Shown piece by piece: positions 42,196 through 51,315 of a stretch of DNA of 64,000 nt (positions are counted from its first letter, which is position 1; each line of letters opens with the position of its first letter). Source of the DNA: Isoptericola jiangsuensis (GTDB lineage: Bacteria > Actinomycetota > Actinomycetes > Actinomycetales > Cellulomonadaceae); assembly GCF_002563715.1 (NCBI RefSeq), contig NZ_PDJJ01000001.1:2666001-2730000 (forward strand). The letters are read 5' to 3'. The position numbers and the translations under genes are program-made. The notes below the pieces were generated by a model that worked only from the letters and a program-made list of their open reading frames with translations, was not told the DNA's origin and made no database searches.

Positions 42196-43263
42196 GTGAC
42201 CAAGAAGCGCAAGACCCGGCACCACACCGTGCCAAGACTGCACCTACGTGGCTTCGCGTCGTCCGACAAGATGCTCGTACAACTAGACCTGAGCACCGGG
42301 ATCAGGCGTGACGTAGGCGTCGGTGATGCCGCTGTGATCCGCGACTTCTACACCGTCCGGCTCCCAGACGGTACTCGGACGGACGCTTGGGAGCAGTGGC
42401 TCAGCGAGGTGGAGGACAAGGTCGCGCCAGCGCTCCGGCGGGCGATCGAGGCGCCACGGTTCCGGCTGGACGACTACGACCGAGAGCTCCTCGCCCGGTG
42501 GATCGCCCTGCAGGCTCTCCGTGGCCCCGACAACCGTCGCCATCAGGCCGAGCTCGCCTCGTTTACGGTGCGTGCGCAGGTCGCCATGGGTGGCCTGGCC
42601 TACCTACAGCACGCCATGAGCCACGGACTCGGACGCCCCGTCCTCGTCGATGAAGCGGCGCAGGTCTGGGACGACATCACCTCGCCGGAAGGACCGGTGA
42701 TTGAAGTCTCGGGGGACGAGCATCTCGTAATCCTGACAAGCCTCTACGAACGTGCCGCCGAAGCCGTCTACGCGCGGTCCTGGGGGCGCGTCCGGTTCGG
42801 CAGGCACCGCCTGGCCCTCTCAGACGCACCTGTTAGCCTCATCCCCGACTACGCGGGCGGCTACCCGAGCAGCGGGCTCCTGGGTGCTCGAGCGATCACG
42901 GTCGCGCTGGACCGCCAAAACCTGCTGTGGCTCGACCTCGCCGGCGAGAACGGGCCTACTCCCGACCGCGAACTTGAGCCGAGCACTCACCTGGCCCGCT
43001 TGCACAACCTGGCTGCCGTGGCGGGTGCGGAGCGGTTCGTGTACTTCAACCCGGAGGATGCTCCGATCCCATCGGAGACCGTCCTCCCACGACCACAGCC
43101 GAAACGCATCCAAGTCAGCGACGGTCCTGACTTCGTCAACCGTGACCGGCCACTGGCAGATGTCCTCAACCAGATCGCAGTCCATCGTGCAGACCCGTCT
43201 GCGGACTCGTTGATCGCAGATTACACGTGGCCGATCGAGGGATACCGACAGCGACTGGAGTAG
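42196..43263 (+). CDS. DUF4238 family protein
   Basis: 355 residues. The N-terminus KTRHHTVPRLHLRGFA matches the DUF4238 signature (xHHxVPqfyLrxFa). The helical middle (EDKVAPALRRAIEAPRFRLD) and the later LSDAPVSLIPD fit the same family, which is found near mobile elements and defence genes but has no assigned biochemical activity that I know of. The HH at the N-terminus could bind metal. GTG 42196 was chosen because the family begins close to this point; TTG 42184 is possible. It lies directly after the ISL3 copy, so it may be cargo. Confidence 0.75.
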   Translation: MTKKRKTRHHTVPRLHLRGFASSDKMLVQLDLSTGIRRDVGVGDAAVIRDFYTVRLPDGTRTDAWEQWLSEVEDKVAPALRRAIEAPRFRLDDYDRELLARWIALQALRGPDNRRHQAELASFTVRAQVAMGGLAYLQHAMSHGLGRPVLVDEAAQVWDDITSPEGPVIEVSGDEHLVILTSLYERAAEAVYARSWGRVRFGRHRLALSDAPVSLIPDYAGGYPSSGLLGARAITVALDRQNLLWLDLAGENGPTPDRELEPSTHLARLHNLAAVAGAERFVYFNPEDAPIPSETVLPRPQPKRIQVSDGPDFVNRDRPLADVLNQIAVHRADPSADSLIADYTWPIEGYRQRLE

Positions 43264-43304
43264 ATCGCCAGGGCAGGCCCACCGCGCCCGGCATGCGACA
43301 GTGA

Positions 43305-43467
43305 GAGCTCGGGCTGCACGTCGGCGCTTGCCGACGATCGTTCGGCGGCGCCGACCCAGGTGGCAGGGCTTGTGACGCTGACCGACGCCGGCTACCAAGG
43401 CGCCGAAGCATGGATCTGGCACCCGCTGCGCCTCACTGCGAACCCGCGAATCGACGACGTCACCTAG
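43305..43467 (+). pseudogene. IS5-type transposase fragment
   Basis: The plus strand reads VAGLVTLTDAGYQGAEAWIW, then HPLRLTANPRIDDV and a TAG stop at 43465-43467. LTDAGYQGA matches the conserved block of IS5-type transposases and closely resembles the fragment at about 0.66 kb. No more of the gene is present. It fills most of the gap between the DUF4238 gene and the VirB4-like gene. Confidence 0.45.
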
Positions 43468-43518
43468 GTCAGGCTGCTGACAGGGACCGCAGTCCGTGGC
43501 CGAACGCGGCAACTTCCT

Positions 43519-45177
43519 TTAGCCCACTCGCCCGGCACTTGTGTTGATGAGCGCGAAGGCGGACTGGCCGATGACCGGCGCCACTAACACTGGGATCGCC
43601 TCACCGATGTGCCACACGCCCACCCCCTGGGGCAGCGACGCGAGCAGGTCGGTCTCGGCCGCGGTCGGGCGCACGATCTCGTCGAGCAGCGCCATCGAGG
43701 CGGCTGACTGCTTGTAGAGGATCTTGATCGCGGACTTGGTGATGATGCCCTTGACCTGGTTGCGGTGTGCGGAGCCGGCTTCGCCGAACTGGGTGATGTC
43801 GGCGAGCTCGTGGAAGATCAGCCAGTTGGAGCAGCGCCACTGGCTGGTCATGCGCAGTCGCTCGTCCATGGCCTGAGCCTGGGCGCGGTTGCGTAGCTCG
43901 TCCCAGCCTTCTTCGGAAACCACGCATCGCCAGCGGCCGTCCTCGGAGCGCAGGGTCGCGTCGATCCACGCGGAGGTCGCGGCCTGCGCGATCGCCCGGA
44001 GCTCGGGGGCGGCGCCAGCGATGGCAGAGGTGTCGATGACGGTGAACGGCGCGACCGGATCGAGCGTCACCGTTGAGTTGGTATCGAACATGCCTGCGAG
44101 CGGTCCCCGGACGAGGCGGCCGAGCACCAGGCGCAGCGCGGTCGGTGCTTCCGCGCCGGCGTCGCCGAGGTCTTCGCGCAGGGCCGTGGCCGGGTTCGTG
44201 AGCCAGTCGACGACCCCCGTGACGGTCGCCTCGACGTCACCGGCGTCGATGGCTTCGACGGCACGGTCCAGGACGGTGCGTTCGAACTCGTCGAGCACCC
44301 GGCCGGGCCGCAGGGTCGTGCAGATCGATTCCAGGGCGAGTGATCGCCTGGTGGCGACGAGGCCGCGCCATGTGGCGGGGTCGACGTCGAGCGGGCGCGT
44401 GCCTTCGTCGAGGGGGTTGATGACGTTACAGCTGCCGGGTCCGACGGCGACGATCTGACCGTCGAGCGCCTGGGCCAGTGGCACCCACTCCCCCTTGGGG
44501 TCGGAGGAGACGATGACCTGTCGGCCCCAGCCGATCTCGCGCAGCATGGCGGTTTTGACGCAGAAGGACTTGCCGGTGCCCTGCAGGCCGAAGGCGACGA
44601 CGCCCGGCGACGCAGCGTGCTTGCTCTGCACCGCACCCCACGGGTCGAAGGTGAACGGCTGGCCGCTGGTCGCCTCGATCCCGATGATCGGTCCGGGGAT
44701 CGACATCGTGGACGGCGCGACGAACGGGGTGAGCACGCCGATCCGCGCCGCCGATGTGACGTGCTTGGGTAACCCGACGCCGGCTGGACCCCACATGCCG
44801 CCACGGGTCAGGCGTCCCCATGCTCGGCGGCGGGACAGCTTGGGCAGCGAAGCGGTACTCGACGTCGGCTGGTCGGCGTGGGCGCGCTGCGCGCGGGAGT
44901 CCTTGATCGCGCGCCGCGCTTCCTTGCGGCTCGCGCGGTCGCCCGGTCCAGCGAAGGCCGTGACCTCGTACGATCGCTCGCCCGGTTCCGACGACGTCGC
45001 ACCCGGCCGCACACCAGCGTGCGTGCTCCCGGGCTCCGCCCCGCCCGAGGAGGACTCTGCCGTCGCGTGCACACCACCCCGCCGACGGACAGGTTCTGTG
45101 TCTCGCGGGTCCGCGACCGTCGCGCGGACTTGATCTGCGGACTCGGAGACCTGGTGGCGTTCCACCGCCGTGGTCAT
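43519..45177 (-). CDS. VirB4-like T4SS ATPase
   Basis: 552 residues. After a charged N-terminus (about 130 residues) comes a VirB4/TraC-type ATPase domain: FDPWGAVQSKHAASPGVVAF, Walker A GLQGTGKSFCVKTA with Lys 203, SSDPKGEWVPLAQAL, CVVSEEGWDELRNRAQAQAM as the Walker B region, and a C-terminal NQVKGIITKSAIKILYKQSA. It drives assembly and substrate transfer of the type IV secretion channel at the membrane. The ATG at 45177 overlaps the previous stop (ATGA), so the longer upstream frame is not coding. It ends the operon from promoter D. Confidence 0.88.
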   Translation of the reverse strand: MTTAVERHQVSESADQVRATVADPRDTEPVRRRGGVHATAESSSGGAEPGSTHAGVRPGATSSEPGERSYEVTAFAGPGDRASRKEARRAIKDSRAQRAHADQPTSSTASLPKLSRRRAWGRLTRGGMWGPAGVGLPKHVTSAARIGVLTPFVAPSTMSIPGPIIGIEATSGQPFTFDPWGAVQSKHAASPGVVAFGLQGTGKSFCVKTAMLREIGWGRQVIVSSDPKGEWVPLAQALDGQIVAVGPGSCNVINPLDEGTRPLDVDPATWRGLVATRRSLALESICTTLRPGRVLDEFERTVLDRAVEAIDAGDVEATVTGVVDWLTNPATALREDLGDAGAEAPTALRLVLGRLVRGPLAGMFDTNSTVTLDPVAPFTVIDTSAIAGAAPELRAIAQAATSAWIDATLRSEDGRWRCVVSEEGWDELRNRAQAQAMDERLRMTSQWRCSNWLIFHELADITQFGEAGSAHRNQVKGIITKSAIKILYKQSAASMALLDEIVRPTAAETDLLASLPQGVGVWHIGEAIPVLVAPVIGQSAFALINTSAGRVG

Positions 45178-46667
45178 GCGCGTGCTCCGATCCCGAGCGG
45201 CAGGACGGCGGTGTTGAACGCGGCCCACTGGTCGCCGCGCAGGAGCTTGACCTTCATCCCTGGCGTCGCGGCGGCGACCCACAGGTCGGAGCGGTCCAAC
45301 TCGTCGAGGGACGGTGCGTGGACGGTGATCCAGGCGGAGTAGCGCACGTCCCCGTAGCCGAGCTCGAGTTCGGTGCGACGCTTGGCGAGTTCCTTGCCCT
45401 CGGCGGTGTGCGCGGTCGTGGTGGGTCGGCCGAGGAACTCGTTGACCTGCTCCGCGGTCGCGCGCGAGGCCTCGGCGTTGTTCAGGCGCTTCTCTGCCCG
45501 GTGCACGTCCACGGCTTCCCACACCTGGGTGACGGTGTGCGCTATGCGCCCGCCGCTGATGAGCGGGGCCAGGAACCCGGCCCGGGCGGGCTGGGCAGGC
45601 ATCCGTTCGACCCACCAGCACCGGTGCACCGCCGAGTCGGTGACCAGGTGGTCGAGGCGTTCGGTGACGACCTGGGCGAGCAGCGCGTCGGGCGGGAGCT
45701 GCCAGTCCTGTGCGGCGAGCCACGGTGCGGCGTCAGGGTCGTAGGCCAGGCGGATCGCCCCGCGCAGTTGGGCTTCGTTCATCCAGGTCGCGTCCTCGAC
45801 GCGCACGCCGCACGTGGGCAATCCGGCCGCGACCTGCTGGACCCGGTCGGCCACCACGTGGGAGACGCCGGCGATCCCGCCGCCGGCCGCGTCCACGTCC
45901 CTGGCGACTGCCCTTGCCGCGACGGTGATCGTGACGACGACGTCGCGGTGCAGCACCTGCCCGATGGCGGGGGTGGCGAGGAGTTCGGCGTGGTCTTCGG
46001 CGAGAAGCGCCCCGGTCGCCGTCGACGCGGAGATGCGGGGGGCGGGGAGGCGGTCGCCCGAACCTGGGTAGGAGCGGGCGTGCACGGCGACGCGTTGCAC
46101 GCCGTCGGCCGTGGTCAATCGCGAGCACAGGTCGCTGACGGCGGCTGCGCGCGAGGCCTTGGCCTGGTCGTCTGCGAGGTCCCACGCGTCGGTGGTGAAT
46201 CGCAGTGCCGCGGTCGCGGTCTGCGCGACGGCGTCCCACACGAACGCTGCGCCCTGGCCGTACTCGACGCCGAACAGGGCGAACGAGTGCAGCCGCTCCC
46301 CCGCCGCGCCCGGCACGGTGATGCGGCCTTCGACGTGGGCGGCGTTGACCTTCACGACGGTGGAGGTCTGGCGAACGGCCCTGCGGAGCATGAACAGCCC
46401 CACCGTGGTGAGCCGTTCGAGGAACGACCGTCCACCCCAGGACCCCACGGCGACCACCGCGATCGGCGTCGTCCACCACGCCACCGCCCACAATGCGCCC
46501 GGCAGGTCCTTACCCACCGTGAGCAGCCACATCGGCCGCGCCAAGGCGACGGCGACGAGTCCCAGTTGCGGGCCGGACAGCCCGAGCATCACTCCCGAGC
46601 GGGACAACGGCGCGAACGACGCCGACGGCACCAGGTCCTCACCGGCGTGTCCACTTATCCGGGTCAT
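45174..46667 (-). CDS. SCO6880-like T4SS membrane protein
   Basis: 497 residues. Two N-terminal membrane helices (GPQLGLVAVALARPMWLLTV and ALWAVAWWTTPIAVVAVGSW), as in PrgI/SCO6880-type proteins, are followed by a large cytoplasmic domain of mixed alpha/beta. SCO6880-type proteins accompany VirB4-like ATPases in actinobacterial conjugation clusters, and the two together probably make up a full VirB3/VirB4-like unit. The ATG at 46667 overlaps the upstream stop (ATGA), and its stop overlaps the VirB4 ATG. Confidence 0.85.
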   Translation of the reverse strand: MTRISGHAGEDLVPSASFAPLSRSGVMLGLSGPQLGLVAVALARPMWLLTVGKDLPGALWAVAWWTTPIAVVAVGSWGGRSFLERLTTVGLFMLRRAVRQTSTVVKVNAAHVEGRITVPGAAGERLHSFALFGVEYGQGAAFVWDAVAQTATAALRFTTDAWDLADDQAKASRAAAVSDLCSRLTTADGVQRVAVHARSYPGSGDRLPAPRISASTATGALLAEDHAELLATPAIGQVLHRDVVVTITVAARAVARDVDAAGGGIAGVSHVVADRVQQVAAGLPTCGVRVEDATWMNEAQLRGAIRLAYDPDAAPWLAAQDWQLPPDALLAQVVTERLDHLVTDSAVHRCWWVERMPAQPARAGFLAPLISGGRIAHTVTQVWEAVDVHRAEKRLNNAEASRATAEQVNEFLGRPTTTAHTAEGKELAKRRTELELGYGDVRYSAWITVHAPSLDELDRSDLWVAAATPGMKVKLLRGDQWAAFNTAVLPLGIGARA

Positions 46668-48673
46668 CGTGCGCCTCCGAACGGGTTGGGGCCGGACTCG
46701 GTCTCCGGCTCAGCATGCGGTGTGAGAACGGCTGGCTGGGGGTTGCTCGACGTTGGTTGAGCCTGACGCTGTGGCTCGTTCGGCTGCGCGACGACCGGGC
46801 CGTTCGGCCGCGCGCCGGCTCGTGCCGGTGATCCCGCGGGTGTCGGACCGCGGCCGGTTTCGGACTCCGCCGTGCCCGAACCCGGTGTCGTCGCCCGTGG
46901 CGTTCCGGAGTCATCGGCGCCTGAACGTCGAGGTGCCACGCTTCGGGTAGGTTCCCCGGTCGTCGTCGTGGCGTCGTGTCGGCCGCCCGACGGTGACGTG
47001 CCCGAATCACTGGGCGACGGCGAAGGTCCGCCCGTGGCCGACGTGGTCCCCCTCACACCGGACCTCGCTGCTCCCGCTGCCTCAGTTGAGTCGAGCGGCT
47101 GGACGTCGGACCCGTTACTGCCGTCGTGCCCTACTGGGGGCCAGGCAGCTTCGTCGACCGGTCCCCCGAGGCCAGTCACCTCGTCGCCGTGCTCCAGGCC
47201 GCCGTCGACCGGGAGCGTAGGAACGGCGTCGCCCTGCCAGCCATCCTCAGACGGCGAAACGTCACCACGATCCGCCTTCGCCTCGTCGTGACCCGCAGGG
47301 TCGGCGACGCCCGAGGCGGCGGCGGTGCCCCTTCCCCTGCTGGACGGGCTCCCATGCAGGCCTGCAGCGTTGCCGCTGTGCGCCACCGAGTCGCTCGAGC
47401 CACGGGCCTTGCCGTTGATGGTCTTGCCCGAGCCGTTCATCCCGGTGCGCCGGTCGCCCTTGCCTGCGGCCATGACAGGCGCCGTCGAGTGAGGATCGCC
47501 CGTCGAGGGTCGCGATGGTTCTGCGCCGGCCGTTGTCGACCCAAAGCCGCTGAACCCCGCAATCGATCCGGCGCCGGCTCCGGCGATCGCGGCAGCGTCC
47601 TTGGCTGAACCGCCAAGTCGCTCACGCAGTGCGGCGATCCCTTGGTTGGCGCCGGCATGGGTCAGCGAGTTCGACAGCCCCTTGATCTTGTCAGCGTGCG
47701 CTGTGATCGCTCCGCCGAGCTGCGCTCCGGCGAATCCGACGAAGGAGAACGCCAGAGCCGGCGAGGCGACGGCCACGGTGATCGCGATGATCCCGAGGAT
47801 GAGGCCGTCCGCGCCTCCTCGCGATCCCAGTGCGCAGCCGAGCGCGACGGTGCCCGCAGCAATGGGCTTGGTCAGCAGCAGCGCGACCGCCATCTGTAGC
47901 CACTTGCTCGACATCGGGCGCGTGCCGCGGAACCCGATGAGCATCAACGCGACGGGCGCAAACCCCGCCAGCGCGATCTGCCCGAACGTTACGGCGCCCA
48001 GCACGATGACCAGGCCGATCACGGGCAGCATGGCCAGCCCGACGAAGATGAGCGCGAGCCACCACGTCGACACCGCCGACACCCCGAGCAGCATCGACAC
48101 CATGGCCGTCGTCGCAGCCGACGTCGCCCCGGTCACGACCGCGGAGCCTGCCACGACCTCGGGCGCGGTGATCGAGTTGAGGATCGAGGTGGTCAGCCAG
48201 TCCGACGCGTTCACCAGCCGGGAGTACAGCAGCAGGCTCGCGGCAGTCAGCGGCCAGGCGAGGATCGCCCACACCCAGCCCCGCAGGATCCGACTGTGGT
48301 CGGACGAGATCATCCCGGCGATGATCTCCACCGCGCAGACCGCCACCGCGACGACGGCAAACACCCCACCCCACTTGGCCGCCTGACCGAACGCAGCCTG
48401 CCACTCCGAGGCCGAGATGACCGTCAGCGGGTTGTTGAACGCGAGGTTGAGAAGCCAGACCAGCGCCTCGCCCATACCCTCGACGATCCCGTCGACGAAG
48501 CCCTCCCAGTCGAGCGGGTTCCACCACGAGCCGCTCGCCAGCGTCGCCGCGACGACGACGGCGGGGACCAGCACGAGCGGGTGACGTCGCCTGGCAGGTC
48601 GGCGTAGCGGCCACCGACGACGGCGCGGCGGACGCCCTCGGGTCCTCGGACTGCGCGAGTCGCGGGCGGGCAC
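46664..48673 (-). CDS. TrbL/VirB6-like T4SS channel protein
   Basis: 669 residues. An N-terminal hydrophobic helix (HPLVLVPAVVVAATLASG) is followed by about seven more membrane helices between residues 70 and 340, then a long Ser/Gly/Pro/Thr-rich, probably disordered cytoplasmic or extracytoplasmic tail of about 290 residues. This is the TrbL/VirB6 pattern of the inner-membrane channel of T4SS. The start GTG 48673 lies three bases past the stop of the preceding pilin-like gene; the frame is open further up but overlaps that gene. Confidence 0.82.
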   Translation of the reverse strand: MPARDSRSPRTRGRPPRRRRWPLRRPARRRHPLVLVPAVVVAATLASGSWWNPLDWEGFVDGIVEGMGEALVWLLNLAFNNPLTVISASEWQAAFGQAAKWGGVFAVVAVAVCAVEIIAGMISSDHSRILRGWVWAILAWPLTAASLLLYSRLVNASDWLTTSILNSITAPEVVAGSAVVTGATSAATTAMVSMLLGVSAVSTWWLALIFVGLAMLPVIGLVIVLGAVTFGQIALAGFAPVALMLIGFRGTRPMSSKWLQMAVALLLTKPIAAGTVALGCALGSRGGADGLILGIIAITVAVASPALAFSFVGFAGAQLGGAITAHADKIKGLSNSLTHAGANQGIAALRERLGGSAKDAAAIAGAGAGSIAGFSGFGSTTAGAEPSRPSTGDPHSTAPVMAAGKGDRRTGMNGSGKTINGKARGSSDSVAHSGNAAGLHGSPSSRGRGTAAASGVADPAGHDEAKADRGDVSPSEDGWQGDAVPTLPVDGGLEHGDEVTGLGGPVDEAAWPPVGHDGSNGSDVQPLDSTEAAGAARSGVRGTTSATGGPSPSPSDSGTSPSGGRHDATTTTGEPTRSVAPRRSGADDSGTPRATTPGSGTAESETGRGPTPAGSPARAGARPNGPVVAQPNEPQRQAQPTSSNPQPAVLTPHAEPETESGPNPFGGAR

Positions 48674-48675
48674 GG

Positions 48676-49026
48676 TCAGAACCCGAGGTCGAAGCCCGCG
48701 AAGTACCCGGTGATCCCGAACGCGGCACCGGTCAGGGCCGCGCCGATCGCGCACACGATGAGCGCACCCACCGAGACCCGCTGCATCTGCTGGCTCGCCG
48801 ACGCCTTACCCGCGATCCACGCGACGATCGCGACGACGAACAAGATGCCCAGCACGATGAGGCACACCGCTTGGATGCCGCCCGCCCACTCCTGGAGCTG
48901 GGTCATGAAGGGGAACGCGTCGAACTCGAGGTCGACGCCGAGGTCGACGTTGTCATCCTCGCCGGCAGCGAGAACGGGCGCACGCGTGTCGGCAGCGACG
49001 ACGTCGCGGGTCGTGGCGAGGACCAT
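48676..49026 (-). CDS. Small two-helix T4SS pilin-like membrane protein
   Basis: 116 residues. An acidic N-terminal part (DDNVDLGVDLEFDAFPF) precedes two membrane helices (IQAVCLIVLGILFVVAIVAW and VSVGALIVCAIGAALTGAAF) and a short end. Size and topology resemble VirB2/TrbC-like or DUF6112-type proteins at the head of actinobacterial T4SS operons. The ATG at 49026 has GGGAG upstream. It is the first gene after promoter element D. Confidence 0.75.
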   Translation of the reverse strand: MVLATTRDVVAADTRAPVLAAGEDDNVDLGVDLEFDAFPFMTQLQEWAGGIQAVCLIVLGILFVVAIVAWIAGKASASQQMQRVSVGALIVCAIGAALTGAAFGITGYFAGFDLGF

Positions 49027-49073
49027 CCGGACTCCCGAGGTGGTGGCCCGCGCGGATCGCGAGCTTCACTCTC

Positions 49074-49112
49074 ACTTCGCCGACCCCGCGACGAACCATC
49101 GGTCCGATATCG
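49074..49112 (-). promoter_or_regulatory. Transfer-regulon promoter element D
   Basis: On the minus strand CGATATCG (49112-49105) is followed after 26 bases by GAAGT (49078-49074), the only site with 26 instead of 25. The base before the core differs from the other sites (CCGATATCG on the plus strand). The predicted start is near 49066, with a leader of about 40 bases to the pilin-like gene. Confidence 0.6.
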
Positions 49113-49166
49113 ATCACAGGGCGCACGCGCGACGCCTTCCGGCCGGCCCTTGGGCCTGGCGACCGC

Positions 49167-50642
49167 CTACCGCGTGACGCTCTCGAGCTTTCGCCTGAGG
49201 AAGTCCGGGTTGGGCGGGTAGGCCGACGGCATCCGCAGTTGCTGGCCGTCGTAGGGCTCGAGGAGTCGCGCGAGCTCTGGATCGTCGTCGATCAGGTCGG
49301 TAGCCACGGTGACCGTGTAGTCGGGGTTGATCTGCAGGTAGCCGTTCTCGAAGGCGACGTCGACGAGACTCGACAAGCAGATCCCGTTGCTCGGGTCGAT
49401 CCGGATGGACGCGTCCTCTGCCCACGGGACGATGTGCGCGGCAACGAGAAAGCTGCGGGTCGAGATACCTGTGATCGCGCACCTGTAGCCGTAGGCGCTC
49501 TTCACCCTGCCTGCGAAGACTGCCTGGTAGCTCCCACGTACCTTCGTGGTTGCTGAACCATCAGGGGCACTCGTGTCGCCGAGAGCGAACCGCTCCTCGG
49601 CCTGACTCTCCACGGCGGAGTCACGGTCGAGCGACTCGGCCAGCGCATCGTCCGTTACGGCCACTGCGCGTGTCCGGCGGGAACTCGTCGTTCCATCGCG
49701 CCACGCGAGCAAGGCTTCACGCTCGTCGGTTGACCAGGCGGCATCCGGGTCGGACTCGACGACGGCCCAGATGAGGCCTTGGGCATCCACGGCATCTCGA
49801 AGTCCGGCAATCCTGTGTTGCTCAGCCCGCACGCGGACCTCGCCACACAGGTCCAGCAGTGCCTCGTAGCGCTTGACGAGTGTCGACTCGTCGACGGGCA
49901 CTCCGGCAAGGAGGGAGGCCTTCTTCACTGGCCGTGCGTTGTACGGCGGCCACGTCGTGACGTCCCGTGCCATGAGCAGCGTCGACCCGAGGGCGAGGCG
50001 GTTGCCGGGCGTGAAGCTGCCGAGCCCATTCATCTCGACGTCGAATGTCGCCAGCCTGGCGACGGGGTCCGGGGAGTCGTCCCAGAGTGCGCTGACGGCA
50101 CGCGCGAACGAGTCCTCGTCAGCAGTCGCGGACTCCTTCAGGTCAGCAGCGAACCTCCAGTTCAGCCAGTTCGCTGGGGCGCTCCGGTCGCGAAGTACCG
50201 ACCACAGTGCCTCGACCCAGCCAGCATCGCCCGCAAGAAAGGCACTGCGTACGTCAGCGAGCCTCGCGGCGACCTGAACCTTGTACTCACGTTCTTGCGC
50301 GTCGAGGTCCAATGACTCTGCGATCCGGGCCGCCCACGACATGAACGCCGCCCAGGAGCCAGTCGTCTCGCGCTTCGAAGACAAACCGGGGCTGACGTCG
50401 AAGCCGAGTCGCCGCAGCACAGGGGCAGTCACGCCTTCACCGCCGCTGAACTCTGAAGCGGCGAGGCCGGCCGCTGCACCAAGGACGGCCTTGGAGGCGT
50501 ACTGCCGTCCTTCGTAGACGAGCTGGTAGGTCCGGGCACGACCGAACCCGTACTTGGCGTGGAAGGCGACTTCTCCGAGCTGATCGTGCTCCTCGATGGC
50601 CCGCAGGACATCGCCCCTCGTCACATCATCGAACCTGGCCAC
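49167..50642 (-). CDS. ScoMcrA-like HNH restriction endonuclease
   Basis: 491 residues. The N-terminal head (RFDDVTRGDVLRAIEEHDQL, FHAKYGFGRARTYQLVYEGR, YASKAVLGAAAG) is the ScoMcrA-like N-terminal domain. The middle has a helical region (residues 95-340) and includes residues that could form a sulphur- or base-recognition domain, which I cannot confirm. The C-terminus is an HNH nuclease: YRCAITGISTRSFLVAAHIV with C388, PWAEDASIRIDPSNGICLSS, DVAFENGYLQI. ScoMcrA cuts phosphorothioated or 5-methylcytosine DNA, so this is a predicted type IV enzyme. It lies between two transfer operons on the same strand, with no transfer promoter in front of it. Confidence 0.8.
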   Translation of the reverse strand: MARFDDVTRGDVLRAIEEHDQLGEVAFHAKYGFGRARTYQLVYEGRQYASKAVLGAAAGLAASEFSGGEGVTAPVLRRLGFDVSPGLSSKRETTGSWAAFMSWAARIAESLDLDAQEREYKVQVAARLADVRSAFLAGDAGWVEALWSVLRDRSAPANWLNWRFAADLKESATADEDSFARAVSALWDDSPDPVARLATFDVEMNGLGSFTPGNRLALGSTLLMARDVTTWPPYNARPVKKASLLAGVPVDESTLVKRYEALLDLCGEVRVRAEQHRIAGLRDAVDAQGLIWAVVESDPDAAWSTDEREALLAWRDGTTSSRRTRAVAVTDDALAESLDRDSAVESQAEERFALGDTSAPDGSATTKVRGSYQAVFAGRVKSAYGYRCAITGISTRSFLVAAHIVPWAEDASIRIDPSNGICLSSLVDVAFENGYLQINPDYTVTVATDLIDDDPELARLLEPYDGQQLRMPSAYPPNPDFLRRKLESVTR

Positions 50643-50718
50643 GCAGGTGACCCTACAACTGCCACTTCAGATCCGAGGAGCGCCGGAGCTCCTTGCGGTT
50701 CGCGGCGTGAGCGGCTCG

Positions 50719-51315
50719 CTAACGAGTCCAGGTCATCGCGACGGCGGCGCCCACGAGCATGAAGGGACCGAAGGGAAGCATCGACTGGCGGGTCGCTCGA
50801 CGGGAGATCAGCAGGCCGGCTGCGACGATCCCGCCGAGGAGGAACGGCAGCACCCCAGCCCAGAGTGCTGCCTGCCATCCCTGCCAGCCGGCGAGCATCC
50901 CCAAGAGCACGGCGAGCTTGACGTCACCCAGGCCGAGCCCCCATGGACCGACGAGACTCAGCCCGAGGAACGCGACGCCGAACGCGGCCGCGCACAGGCC
51001 CGCGCGAGCGAGGTCTCCCCACGCTCCGGTGACCGCAGCGCCAGCCACCAGCAGTACCGCACTGGCGCACAGCGTCGGGTAGACGATCGCGTCCGGTAGA
51101 CGGTGGTCTCGCCCGTCGATCACGCCCAAGGCCGCGCCGGCCACCGCGGCGACGACGAACACTGGCGTCGACCATCCGGGCCCCGTCAGCCACGTCGCCC
51201 AGACGACGGCGACGACACCCCAGACGGCGATCGAGCGCCAGTTCGGCCGCACATCGCTGACGATCCGCTCGACGAGCGCCGGCGTTCGCGCAGGGCTGGT
51301 CACGAACTCAGCCAC
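50719..51315 (-). CDS. Prepilin peptidase (TadV/CpaA-type, A24)
   Basis: 198 residues with six or so membrane helices. The two catalytic aspartates of A24 aspartic peptidases lie in GVIDGRDHRLPDAIVYPTL and GLGLGDVKLAVLLGMLAG (the GxGD motif). It should cleave the ERG|S leaders of the Flp-like pilin and TadE-like proteins encoded in the separate 29.6-31.2 kb operon. The GTG start at 51315 overlaps the upstream gene by eight bases. It is the last gene of the operon from promoter E. Confidence 0.88.
   Translation of the reverse strand: MAEFVTSPARTPALVERIVSDVRPNWRSIAVWGVVAVVWATWLTGPGWSTPVFVVAAVAGAALGVIDGRDHRLPDAIVYPTLCASAVLLVAGAAVTGAWGDLARAGLCAAAFGVAFLGLSLVGPWGLGLGDVKLAVLLGMLAGWQGWQAALWAGVLPFLLGGIVAAGLLISRRATRQSMLPFGPFMLVGAAVAMTWTR

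Noticed and set aside
45178-45723. N-terminal extension of the VirB4-like protein
   Set aside because: It is Arg/Pro-rich and overlaps the SCO6880-like gene; ATG 45177 overlaps the upstream stop as expected.
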